DNA of 64,000 nucleotides, taken from assembly GCA_947846985.1 (NCBI GenBank), contig CANTUZ010000005.1, positions 7,764,501-7,828,500 of the forward strand. The letters run 5' to 3'. The stretch is from Fratercula arctica (lineage: Eukaryota > Chordata > Aves > Charadriiformes > Alcidae). The stretch's first letter is position 1, and each line of letters starts with the position of its first letter. The notes under the pieces were generated by a model, which saw only the letters and a list, made by a program, of their open reading frames with translations, was not told where the DNA came from and searched no databases. Positions 25,446 through 37,542 of this stretch are shown here, in pieces. A program made the translations under genes and the position numbers.

Positions 25446-28400
25446 GTAGCATTTTCACTGCTTCCAACAACATTCCTCACAGATGCTAATAACATAGGTT
25501 GCATGTTATTTGGATCGTATGAAATTATCCCAGTAGCAATTATGACAGACTCTTAGATATGGGATGTAGTAGTATGTGGGCTAGCTTGGGGGAGGGAGAA
25601 GGCTCTCTCCCACCTCTCATCTCCTGGCTGTTGTACATAAACTCAGACTTGCCTTACTGTCTTGACCACAATGCTAATGTGCTAACTTTGCTATTATTGT
25701 ACTGTTAGAGTAAAGGATTAGCAGAAATAGGTGTAGAAAATAATGGACATGTAAATCTGTCCCACCTGCACATCAGTCAAAAGGAAGAAGTGGTTAACCA
25801 GGAGGTAAGAACTCTGTGTACTGACTGTTCTAACTGACTGAGAAACAATGTCCCTCAGGGCCAGCGTACCCAAGACCTTACTTCTTATGACTTCAATTCC
25901 GCACTTTATCCTGAAGATGCTTAGGCTTGCAGCTACGCGTTCCTTTGTGAGCTTGCTTGCTTGAGGTTTGCACTGAAGTGAAGTAACACCTCCATCTTCA
26001 GTGAAATTGTTCATAACGTGTAACAACAGTTGCTCACCTTTCTTAAGCAGAAAGAAACACACACTTTGATTCTCATCATGTTGGTTAATAGTCTAATTCT
26101 AAATCAAAATAGAATAATTATTTTATTCAGGTTAATATGGTTACATATCTATCATTCTACTTGGGACATTCACTCTGTTGTGCATAGAAACTTAAATAAT
26201 ACAGACTTCCCCATCCCCCCACCGTCTCAGATGAGGAAACACTGTGCTTTTAGGTATTGTTGGGGTACCTCTCAGGTTGGCCTATAAACACACCTTAAGG
26301 TTATGTAATTAGAAGGACTATAAAGACTTCTAGGGAATAATGTAACCTGTTCAGTACCAGCTGCTGCCTCTCTTTATTCAGTTATCTCACACGAAGCAGT
26401 TTGATATATAAGTGTTTTCATTTTTGTGTTCTACGGAAATTTTCTTAAAGAACTAAAAGTAGTGGTAAATCATTGATGTAAGTAGAGTAACAAAACTTGC
26501 CTGTACTAACTGCTTGCTCCCATTTACTTTTATGAACGTGTGATTACAAATGGGATACTCAAATTAGCCTGGTTTAAAAGAGCCAAGGGAGTAGTATTTG
26601 TCACTGTTTGGACTTCCCCAGGAAGTAAAGTAAAGGACACATTTAACTGAGGAGCAAAAGGCAATTAGTAGTTACAAAGCAGTGCGAAAATAGCTGTTTC
26701 CAATATGGTCTGATGCAGATGGATAGGTATCTTTCTTTTTCCTTTACCTGGTAAGATACAGTTTCATCAGTGTCTATTCACAGCCTGTTCTAGATGAAAA
26801 CCTAAATGTTTTGCAAAGTTTCAGAGACATTTTAATTTCAAATTATCACTTGCATGATGAAAAGGGTGAAATGGAAACTTTCTATTTGGTGGAAACTGTT
26901 CTATTTTTCAGAAACTGTTCATAGGTAGAAAAGTATAAGGAAAAACAAAACCAAGCATCTTTCTATTGTGCTTTAGCTATCTTTGCTTTGTTTAAAACTT
27001 TATATACTCAATATGTCTCTATTTTAAAGTAATTGTGAATAATCCCAACATCGTTAAGATCTATCCACTTATGAGAGAAGGTTTTTTAAGTTTGAAAATT
27101 ACATGCTTGCAAATCAAGTCAAGGTGGGAACTGAACCACTGCCCTACTCTTTGCTACTCCTGTTAATCAAATAAGTTATGGTGGAATATGGTAAATTCCA
27201 TAGGAATAAAGCACATGATTATACAGTAAGTTGTCCATCAGACAGCGAGATAAATGAAAAAAATCACATTCTTAAAATATTTGGCTGTATGAATGACTGA
27301 GTTGTGCTGTCCAAAGGAATGTCTAAACAGGTTGTTTTAACCATATAGCTGATAGAATGCAGGATGAGTTATGAGGAGAAAGCATTTTAATAGGTGTAAG
27401 TAAATGTCTAAAATCTATAACTTTTCAGACAGAAGGAAAGTGAAAAAATACAGATTATTAATGACATTAATTTATACATACTGCCACCCTCTTTTTGTAA
27501 TTGTTTCTCTCTTCCTTTTAAATCTCCTTTTATAGCATTGTGGAAGCAGCTTATTTGGTGCATAAATGGCTATAAAGTTTACAGCTATTTAAGTTCAGTC
27601 TTAACACTCTAAGCAAGCCAATCAAGATTCCGAGAAAGGTGTTACTGTCTCTAATGAGCTAAATGAAACCTGTAGGACTAGGTAAATAGGATTAGAAAAA
27701 GTTGGAAACTTTTCTTTCCTCCTCCTTATTTCAGTATCTACCTACCTGAGGAGTTCAGAAATTCTGCTATACCATGTTAGTATTCTTCCAGCAGAAAGTT
27801 TTAGCATTCTGATATATTGAAAGCAATACTTCAGACTCCAATTTGTTCTTAGGTAAGAAGATTAATTTATATGCTGATTAATTTTCTGGGCCGCTTGTCT
27901 TCCTCTGCCTTTGTCATATGTATCACTTGTTAGTAATCGATTTTCTTTAACCTCTGTACACCAATTCCGACGGTACATGAATTCAGTTGTTTGCTTTATG
28001 CCCTTCATTTGTAACACTAACTGATATCTATATTCTGTGATGGAACTTGATCCTGAAAGGTGCCTGAATGGTCCTAATTTTTGCTGTGCTATGAGTGCTG
28101 AGCACTTAGCAGAACAAGGCAATTAGGAAATAAATATTCCTGTTTGAACTGTTCCACTAAGTTAAATGTCATTAAACAAGAGCTTATTTTTTTTAAACAA
28201 AAGCCTACATATTCTTCCAGGTACTAGTCTATCTACTTTACTCAGAGCAGAAATTAATTTAGTAGTCTAGTTGTATGGATCTGTCCATATGGAATTTTAT
28301 CACTTTGCAAGAAACATACTGTTTCTTATGTAGCTGGAAGATGAAAATGTCAAGCCATTAAGAGTATCTTGCCTTCCCCTCTCTACCATTACTTTCCTGC

Positions 28401-30004
28401 ATTGAATCAAATTTAAAATAACTAACATGGATGTTAGATTTGATTTTGATCCCAGTTTAGCAAGTGAAATGAAGGAAAGACCTATGGGAACTAACATCAT
28501 CCATCAAATTAAGAAACCCAAACTTCTTGATCCTGCTAAATTTTGTGCTTATTTGATGAGTTGGGTCATGCCACTGTATGTGGGTTCTGTGGGAAAAAAA
28601 AAAAGGTTGGTATCAGATGATTATCCTTTCTGAGGGACAGAGGGAAATGAAAAAGGAAGGCTAATGGGTTACATTACATTCCAGAAATTGATGTGTGGCT
28701 TAATTTTCTTATTTCTGCATGCCAGGAAATTCCCAAAGTACTTTTCTGAAGATAAGTGAACACACTCATCATAGCTTCCTTACGCCTGTTAAGTCTTTGT
28801 GTGAAATATTTCATGAGGAAGTATGTAAATATTTTGACTGGTTGTGCCTTTATTTTCGGAGTGCATTGCGGATGACACATGAATGTATCAGGATGAAGCT
28901 GTGGCAGCAGAGGCATGTAAGAGATTGTTAATGTCTTCAAAATTATTTTTTTCTTAATGGAGTCAGCAATAGTAAAAAACACCATTATGCAAATGGACTA
29001 AAGTAGGGTAGCACATACCTAGCATAGGCATATTAAGGCTAACAAGACTTTGGTAGAGATATTTTTGAGACATTATTTATAACATCAGAAGAGACATAAA
29101 TGGTAACAACTTGTTTTCAAATCTGAAGGGTTGTTTTGTACTTTTATTTCTCCTTTTGGGCAGCAGATGTGTTTTTTAAAAAAAAAAATCATGAAGGCTG
29201 ACAAACATGAGATACTTGCCAAAAGGGAATGGTACGTATGAGATTGCGTAGTTTTTATTTAAGTGTCTTTCAAAGGCACAAACAAAAATGTGATTTAATC
29301 AAATTAGTGCTTGTGTTTGTAAATGTAAAGTAGTATACAAAGAAATGTAAGTGGTAAAGTAGCAGATAATAAATGCATGTAAGTATGTTTAAAGATTTTA
29401 AATGTCCACAAATGAGGTCTCATTCAATAGATCACAGAAACTATAAAGAAACTTAAAGTCTTCTAACTGCTTTATAATGATTAATGTTAGCTTTGAAATC
29501 TTGAGACTTAAAGTGGGAGTTCAACATATTGCAATACAATGTTTGGTCAAAGCTATAGAACCAGTAACTGGGGAAATAATTCCTGAAGATGTGATTAGAT
29601 CCTTTCTCATAGTTAATTGTAGATTTAGACTAAGTGTGATATAATTTGTTATCCAAGCTATGAAGATTTAGCCAAGAGAAGCATAGTGAAATCCTTAGAT
29701 TTTGTTTAATGTTTATTTCTTTTAGCACTGGTATTAAAACCTTCAGTTACAGAAATTGTCTCAGTTGTTGTGTTTAGCTGGCCTACTGTTTAAAATTTTG
29801 CAGCTTATTTTTAATCTAAATTTATCTACAATTGGCTTCATATCTTTGGTTCACATCAATGGGGAAGGGGGCAGAACAAAATTACAATGCTACCAAATCT
29901 CTTTGTATACATACTTTCATGTGATACTATAATCATCCCATTACCTTTTTGGCTGTGAAATAAATCAATTTAACTTTTAATTTTATGCAGCACATAATTT
30001 TCTA
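25446..30004. other. Unique AT-rich tract
   Basis: No gene or well-preserved repeat is recognised. Blocks near 26590-26720 and 27580-27680 look like the low-repeat, TAAT-containing sequence common in conserved non-coding elements. That impression is untested. Confidence 0.55.
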
Positions 30005-30245
30005 GACTTAAGACTATTTTTGTAACTTCCTTCTGAACCCTTTCCAGTTTGTCAGAAACCTTTCTGAATCATGGAGAAATGAATCAGTAGAAGCCTCACT
30101 AATGCCAGATGTTGCTATTAAATCATTTCCCTACTCCTACTTGATGTTTCCTAGATTCTGTGTCCAAGGTCCATGTTAGCCCACTTAGAGGACTGAAGGT
30201 AGAACATGTTTATTTCGGTTGGATTCTTTGCACTATTCTTGAACT
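30005..30245 (-). mobile_element. Ancient CR1/L3-like LINE remnant
   Basis: The plus strand resembles the reverse complement of a CR1-clade ORF2 C-terminal region. In order there are blocks like TTCTGAACCCTTTCCAGTTT, then GCCTCACTAATGCCA (the ACCAGTGC block), then CCCTACTCCTACTTGATGTT and GGTCCATGTTAGCCC (the TTGCATTAGCCC block). Order and spacing agree with older CR1/L3 elements. Divergence is high and no open frame remains. The assignment is from memory of the family and needs a profile search. Confidence 0.6.
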
Positions 30246-33200
30246 TCTTGTTAGCTTTTTTTCCCCTTTTGTCTTTTAGATTTAGAATAGGACTAGGACA
30301 CTCAAAACATTATGCTAAGTAACATAGGAGAGCACTTAAGCATATGCTTAGTTTTGTGTTGACGCAAAAGAGATTTGTATGTACCCTTAAACTGCATACT
30401 TAAATATTGTTCTGCATACATAATAACTGCTGGGCTGAATTTTGAGGTCAACTCATTAGTATTTTTTATCATAACATTTGCATTGTGATATGGCGATGAA
30501 TTATTAATATAAGGAAATGAAATATAAATTATAATGATTTTTTCCCCCAGCCCCCAAATATTCATGTGAATCTTAAAATACGCTTTTGAATTGTCTGCAT
30601 TTAGAACCTTATCCTTATTTAACTTCGTTACATGTTGAAAGCATTAGTTGTCTGGCAAAATTTTAATGAAGAAGCAGCAAACAGCATTTGTCTCTGCAGC
30701 AGACAGTAGGTGACATCTCTTTATTTAATATTCTCTTCATGTGCTATCAGACAAATTCACACATCATATTGTTCAGCGTGACCTTAGTGAAAGTTCTTTA
30801 TGTTACTTCTCAAATTTTGTCGTTGTCTTTTTGTGGTGTTTTTATATGCATCTGTAAAATAGCACATGTTCATAAATATGTTTTTCTCTATTTTGAGAAA
30901 TAATATAGGAGTGCTTTAGTTTGCAGAGATCTCATTTGTTCATGGATACTTGAATACTTAAAGATGTTGAAAACTAGTTTTAGTCCAGCCCTCACCCAGG
31001 AAAGGGAGGGCCTTTTTGCTCATGTAGTCTCCTCTCTGTCTGGAACTGTGTTGGTTGTTCTGAAAATTGATGTTTTATTATTATTTACTTGAAATAGTAT
31101 ATTAACTTCACTTTTTTACTGAATAAAGGAGCAATAATTTGACACTCTGGAAGAGGTTTTTGTGCAGCTAGTGGCAGTGGGGAGAGCCAGGATTTGCTTA
31201 TACGTAAAAGGTTAAAAAAACCCCTCAACCTAAATCCTGAAATGTAAGAAAGAAATACTGAAATATCTCATGTCACAAATTCTCATTATGAATATATAGG
31301 TGACTTTTGCAAAATGTCAAAGGCTGATGAGTGCATCACTTCAGAGATGTAACAAAAGTCTGCATTACAATACCCACTGATTTCCTAATTATGTATTTTT
31401 CCTTCCCATTGAATCATTTTGTTTACCTTTTCCTTGTTTTGCAGCTTGATTTGTTCCTTTTATCAGTTACATCTGTACTACATACTGCCACTTAACCTAC
31501 TATTTTTTCTTAGTGTGCAATAACCTGTAACAAACATTTTTCTTGCATGTTCTGTCTAAATTTCTCAATTAAGTTTTTTTTTTTTTCCTTCACTTTCATC
31601 TGTTTAAGAGGGGAATATGTGATGAAGGCTCTGAGCTTCTTTATCTTGTTCATTGGGATCCTTTCTGTAGAAAACAATTCATTGTCTCCTTTGAGGGAAT
31701 TTATTGTTTTTATCAGAAAATGTAAATTTGCTACGCTAGGGGCATCTTTTTCAGTGTAAGTTTGCTCTTTATAGACCACATTTCTCTTTAACAAGAGTAC
31801 CAAATTATGTTCTGGAATTAACTGCAAAGGAAGAAAAACAATAGCATACTTTCTAAGTATAATTTAGTATGATTAATTCAGGAACTACATGAGTTGTTGT
31901 AATATGTGCTTGTAATTTCTCAAGTGTGTGTTTTGTTCCTTCCTACTCAAAATTGGTTTAGCAATGCATAGATTTAGGTGGAGAAAACCTATTCTAAATT
32001 TTTCGGAGTTTGATGATGTGTACAGGCTTATATGGCTTTTTCATGGAGTAAGGGTTCTTGGTGACTTAATCTAGACAAAACCAATAGTTTTCTGTTTACT
32101 GTTGTCTGTGATTCAGTTCCCTGTCTGTAAATGTGATAACAATGCTGCTTTTTTACTGACTTTGTGTTGCATTGATGGACTACAGCTTAGGTAACTATCT
32201 GTGCAGTGACACTTAGAATTGCGCTCAGGTCTGTTCTAGGGTCCTGTAATATCTGTCATACAAATAAGGTTATTATATTAATAATCCATTACTAATAATA
32301 ATCTTGTTTGTCTGTCTTTTAAAACAGGACTTCAGACTAAGTAAAATGATGGTTTTGGTATGTTTTATGCATTCTAAAGGTAGATGTTGCCCCAAACATA
32401 GTGTAAACAATACACCAAAACTTGTACATACAGGATTTGCAAACAGACTTCTACCAGCATTTTAAAAGATCCCTGTTCTCTTTGTTTTGTTTTCCTATGT
32501 AATCATAAGCATTTGAGACAGCTTTGCTGGAATTTCGCCTTAAGCGGACAGCTGTTTCACCTAAGAGTAGATGTGGATCTACAGTAAAAAAAAAAACGTG
32601 CTCCAAGAGCTAAAACACAAGGAAACTTGGGAGGCGTTGGTTATTTATCTGAGGTTCTTCTACTTAACTTTGAGCTGTGCTGTAGAAACCATACGTGAAA
32701 TACATGAAGGATGCGGAAAGACCAGTTCACTCCTGCACAACTGATTTCTGGGCTGAAGGAGAAACCTCCATGCTAAGTTGTGCTCTTTGCACTGTGAGTA
32801 GAATGCCTGTTCTTGCGTTGTACAAGGAAAAAGCCTGCACGAGGGAGGTGCCATACAGTTTAGCAAATCCTGCCTTTGTGTGAGTTTCCCATATCACAGA
32901 AGATGTATGATCTTGGCAAGGTGAATGAGGACGTGAATAAGCGATCTTTTTGTGGTGAGCATGCATTTCAACTCTTCATGATTTAAGATAAAGGATTTAT
33001 TTTCCCTTTTGTTTGAAGATGCCAAGCAAGCGTGAACGCTGAAGTTCATGTATACTCAATTTAGATGCAATTATTATTTTCTTTTTGTTTACTATAGAAC
33101 TGTACTTTGGGTTTTATTATTTCATAAAGCACCCTTGTTAAATTTGTTTGTAGCTTTCATAAAAAAATCTTGCAATGAGTGATTTGAGAGACATGGAGAA

Positions 33201-33834
33201 AATATTTCATTGAGTCAAACTTTTTTCTAAATGTAAACTTAAGTTTTCTTTGTGAAACAGAAGCTTTATGGTTTTCTTTGATCCTTGCTGTAAAACCTAT
33301 GGGGGTGTGTGTGTGTGTGTGTGTAGATATAGGTGTATATTTGTCAGATGGAATATCTAAGATAGAATAAATAACACTGAAATGCTATTGGAGGGCAAAT
33401 ATAATTAATAGGAACTTGCTATAGTGACTGAAATGGGTAAAAATATAAATATCTTAATTATTACAATTAGTAATTGCGTATAAGAGGATTATATAAGCAT
33501 CAATAAGGGTAGATGGCAGTTTCTTCTCTATTGTCTCAGAACTGTTTTATCCCATTCCAGGATAAACTAGAGGTAATATAGACTAATTAATCTTTCTGTT
33601 GAAATATTTCCAGTAATTAGAGAATTCTCCATAGTCTTTGGATTTTTCATATATTTAGCTATACTAATGGTTAAAAACATCAATTCTATATTTGTCTAGA
33701 TCCATGTTCCAGTTACTGTTGCTTGTTAAAAGAGATTGAAGAACTCCCTTTTATTACATTACTAATCCACATGTAGCTACTTAACACATTAGATCAAATC
33801 ACCTCTTAACCTTTTCTTTGATAAGATAAATAGA
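30246..33834. other. Unique AT-rich tract
   Basis: No recognisable gene. It contains a short (GT)n repeat at 33305-33324 and scattered homopolymers. Open frames here are short and overlap on both strands. Confidence 0.55.
33305..33324 (+). repeat. (GT)10 microsatellite
   Basis: A perfect dinucleotide run after GGGG. Confidence 0.9.
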
Positions 33835-34420
33835 TTTAAATCCTGGAACCTCTCTCTAAGGCATGTTTACCAGTCTTCTAATCGGTCTTGTGGCTCTTTT
33901 CCAAACTTCTCCTCATTCCTCAGCAGCTTTCTGTTATCACAATACTAAGGCAGGACATGATCTTCTTGATTGTATTCCTATAGCTGTCATCAGATATTAA
34001 CTTCCCCCTCATGTCCAGAGTTCCAGTTTAGGCATCTTTGGCTCTTATTGTGCTTTTGATCACAGCCGTATGTAGTTGATGATATTAATGAATGATTACC
34101 CAAAACTTTTTCAGTTGTTGAATCCCCTGATAATTACCTGATTTAAATTCTCCAGCTGTATCAAAGTTTTTTTGCCTTTTTTCTCTTGAAGCTGATTAAC
34201 CCCCAAGATCGCTCTTCATTGGTCCTCTTTATTAACTGTTTCCCAAAGCTTTGTTTCACCTTTGAGCTTTATTGTTCTTGATTTTGTTGGTGCTTTTTCC
34301 CCCCAAGACATCAATAAAAATACTAAGGACCACATACACAAGAATGGACTTTTGCAGATGTGTACCCGTTTAGCAGCAATTGTGGCCTCTCTACTTAAAC
34401 ACAATGTTAAAAATAAATGC
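33835..34420 (-). mobile_element. Ancient CR1/L3-like LINE remnant
   Basis: The plus strand carries, in the right order, degraded reverse-complement landmarks of CR1-clade ORF2: CTTGTGGCTCTTTTCCAAACT (the GTGGCCCTTCTCTG block), ATGATTACCCAAAACTTTTTC (the ATGACCCCCAAGTCCTTTTC block) and GACATCAATAAAAATACTAA (the ATCATCAATAAAGATATTAA block, over the FADD-region coding sequence). No frame is intact. It may continue to about 34550, where a CCATAAACTCTCATTAAC block resembles the next upstream motif. A second possible piece lies around 34950-35130. Confidence 0.55.
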
Positions 34421-34775
34421 TGTTGTTTGTTATTCTAGTAGATAATAATGAAATTATTGGAGAACAATATCTAACAAACATTACTCAAGATCCATTTCCA
34501 TAAACTCTCATTAACAAGGAGTAATTATACTACTCTTTAATTATTCTCCTTTTTTGTCATGCTAACAGCCTAACAGACGCATTTGACACTTCCTGTTTAC
34601 CCATTAAATCTTCACAACAGTTTTTTCCCCCCACTTCTAACTCTTGGTGCTTTGTTGGTTCATTTAATGTGTGATGTAACACAATTATGACTGAGATAAC
34701 AACATCTCTTTTTTGTAGGCATTCTCTAGTAATGTTAGGACAGGAAAGGAAAGAGTAATAATTCAAAATGGTGTA

Positions 34776-34793
34776 TTTTTTTTTTTTTTTTTT
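34776..34793 (+). repeat. Poly-T run (18 T)
   Basis: A simple homopolymer after GGTGTA. No element body is recognised. Confidence 0.85.
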
Positions 34794-35389
34794 AATAGTA
34801 CATACATCTATACTAACCTTCTAAAATTTCTGGAAATAATTGTAAGTTAGAAAATTCCTGAGCTTTCAGTAGTCCCTTTTCCTTTCTGTATTTAGTGTTC
34901 ATTTGAGAGCAATGTAATACAGATTTAATCCATCCCTTTCTCTTTGCTATTCCTTTCATCTCTCCAGTTCAGCAACTTCTACTTCAAAAGTTTTTGACTT
35001 TCTTCCGAAGTGTTTGCACTGTTTATCTTTAATAGTAGCCAGAACTAAGACAGACCAATACAGCTGTAATCAGAGTACTACATCTTTCCAGTTTTCTGTA
35101 TATATTAGAACCAGATTTCCATACGTATGTCAATCCTTCTTTTCTTATTTTGTATTACAACCTCAGCTTTAGTTTAGGCCCTGGAAGTACATTTGCAGGT
35201 CTCTTATGATCTTCTGGAAGCATATACTATGTACTTCTGGAATGAAGTGTACAATTGAAAGCATGTATCTCAGGACTCTGACAATTACTGTATTTTTACA
35301 GAAGTTTTGCCCTGATGACTACTTCAGCAGAATCAGTTGATCACTTTAGTAATTGCTTACCATTACAGAAATTTAGGGACTACATTACT

Positions 35390-35390
<1 letters not shown>

Positions 35391-35432
<42 letters not shown>
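35391..35432 (+). repeat. Poly-A run (42 A)
   Basis: The longest homopolymer in the window. It follows CATTACTC and is followed by GGTAATTGG. No processed-transcript body is recognisable upstream. Confidence 0.88.
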
Positions 35433-35434
<2 letters not shown>

Positions 35435-37542
35435 TAATTGGAATAGTAGTTGCTTCCAAAAGGTGTTTTATAATAGCACACTGCTGTGTACCATTTGTTT
35501 TCAGAGGACTATTCCAAATACAGAAATTAAATTAAATGTGCCACAGGAGGGAAAATCTGGTAGTGCCAATTCCCCTAGCTGTCATTATTATATTATCTTT
35601 TTATACATTTGGCTTAGCCCCACTGCATCTCAGGCTTGTTGCTCTTTCTAGCTCTAATTCTGGTTCTCACAAGTGTCATCTTTACAGATTTATGTCTCTG
35701 ATCTCTATTTTGTTTTAAAATATAGATGTCCACAAGCTTTTCAAAAGGTTTTACAAAGTTCTCTTCTATCACTTGTCATAAAAAAAAAAAATAATGAAAT
35801 CTCATAGAAATTTTAATCATGCCAAAGACTACAGTACTCTGTGTATGTTCTTCAGCACAAGATAATAATTTGCCAGTTAATTGTTTGCTGGTGTTCTGTG
35901 TTGCTCCTCTATCCTTCAAGAAGACGTACAGCTGTTCTCAAAATTAATATTCTTGTCAAATCTGCTAATTTGTGCAAAATTTTTTGCTGTGAGGAGTGTC
36001 CATCTGCACCTTTTATTCTTCTCTGTTCTCATTCTCTACTTGCTTAAGGCACAAACTAATTTCTGCAGTGATAGCTGAGGAAAATAGCTAGTAACTTACA
36101 GGTTACATTCTTGGAAAATATCCAAGGACATGGCGCTTGTGTGTTAAAAACAAACAAAAAGCAGTAAGTATTTTGAAGATTATTCTGTAACTGTTAAAAA
36201 AAAATCAGTATATGTAAAATTTTGTTATGCAAAATAAGTTAAACACAGTGTTTCTTGACTTAAGGATTTACCTGCTTTGGACATCCTAATACACCCACAG
36301 CATCACTTGAACAGATGTTTTTTTAATAATGGATTCCATCCCCCCCGTGCTCTTTAGATAGATGGAAACAATCATTCAGTTCTTTACCACAAAAGCAAAT
36401 TAAGCACCTATTAACATTCTACTTTTGGTTTATCTGTCAGGCCGATGATACTAGAATATTCAAGGTTCATTTTATTTTCAACCTGTCGAGAAGTGAGAAA
36501 CATACATAGAGCCCACATTGCATTTCATTTTGCTTCCTCATTTGCTCTTAAAAAAGAGTGTAAAGATTAATTCTATTTGAATCAGAAAAGTCTTTTCCAC
36601 AAGGCTTCAATTTAATAAAGAGGCAATTATTTTATAACACATGTATGCGAATATAAATGATGTATTCCATATTTGTTCCTTGGTTATGTGTAACATAACC
36701 ACCAAGGTATAGTTCCAAATGTATTTCTATGTTTTATATGTCTGCACATTTCCCTCTGTGTTGTTGCTCTAAAGTTTTCCTGAATAGTCCAGCTAGCTCT
36801 CCCTTAATACATCTCTTCTTCTATTTTTTTTACAAGTCCTAAATAAATGATAAATTGACTATTTTTATCTTGATTCAAGAATTTGTAGGTCTGTCTCATT
36901 ACACTTCACAGTCCAGAGAGTGTGTAGGTTGACATAGATCTCCTTGTTTTATGTAAATGTGTTTTCCTTGCAAATGAAAAAATGTTATAAATTCAGATGC
37001 ATACACACAATTCTCCTCTGAAGACTTATAAAGTTGCTCATAGCTTGTGTGTGAGTGCCACTGACCAGATATATTGCTTAGTTTCCCCAAGTGGACTTAT
37101 ACAGAAGACAGATAGATGTACAGGCAATACGTTGAAGTGGGCATACAGACACAATCGTGACTTTGTAGATAAGAAATCCTGTGATAGGTTGTATTCTTAG
37201 CACTGCTATGACATTCAACAAAAAATAATTTTTTTAGTTCAAATACTGTAACAGATTCTTCATAAGTACAGCAGAGACTATTCTAGAGCTTTTTTTTGAT
37301 GGGGGATCTGTGTTGGCCTGGGAACTTACAGATGAAGACCTAAAATTGCTTTGAATCTGGAGAGATTTAATTGCTGATATCCAAAGTACCAAATATTGAC
37401 AAATACTCAGGGAAAATTCTGTGCAAGTAAGACTATTGGTTATAGTTTCGCAAGTCACTAATTGTGGCTGCAAAGCAAGATCTCTATAGCTAGTCATACA
37501 GGCTGAAATACACTTAAGCTGTCTGCTGAGGCAGAAGAATAA

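Larger units (their letters stand above)
34421..37542. other. AT-rich tract with a 42-nt poly-A; otherwise unassigned
   Basis: Part of 34421-35250 may be further ancient LINE sequence, but the similarity is too weak to assert. The rest shows no recognised gene. The open frame spanning the long A-run encodes polylysine and is an artefact of the homopolymer. Confidence 0.45.

Noticed and set aside
35337..35651. 104-codon open frame with a polylysine stretch
   Set aside because: It exists only because the 42-A homopolymer contains no stop codon.
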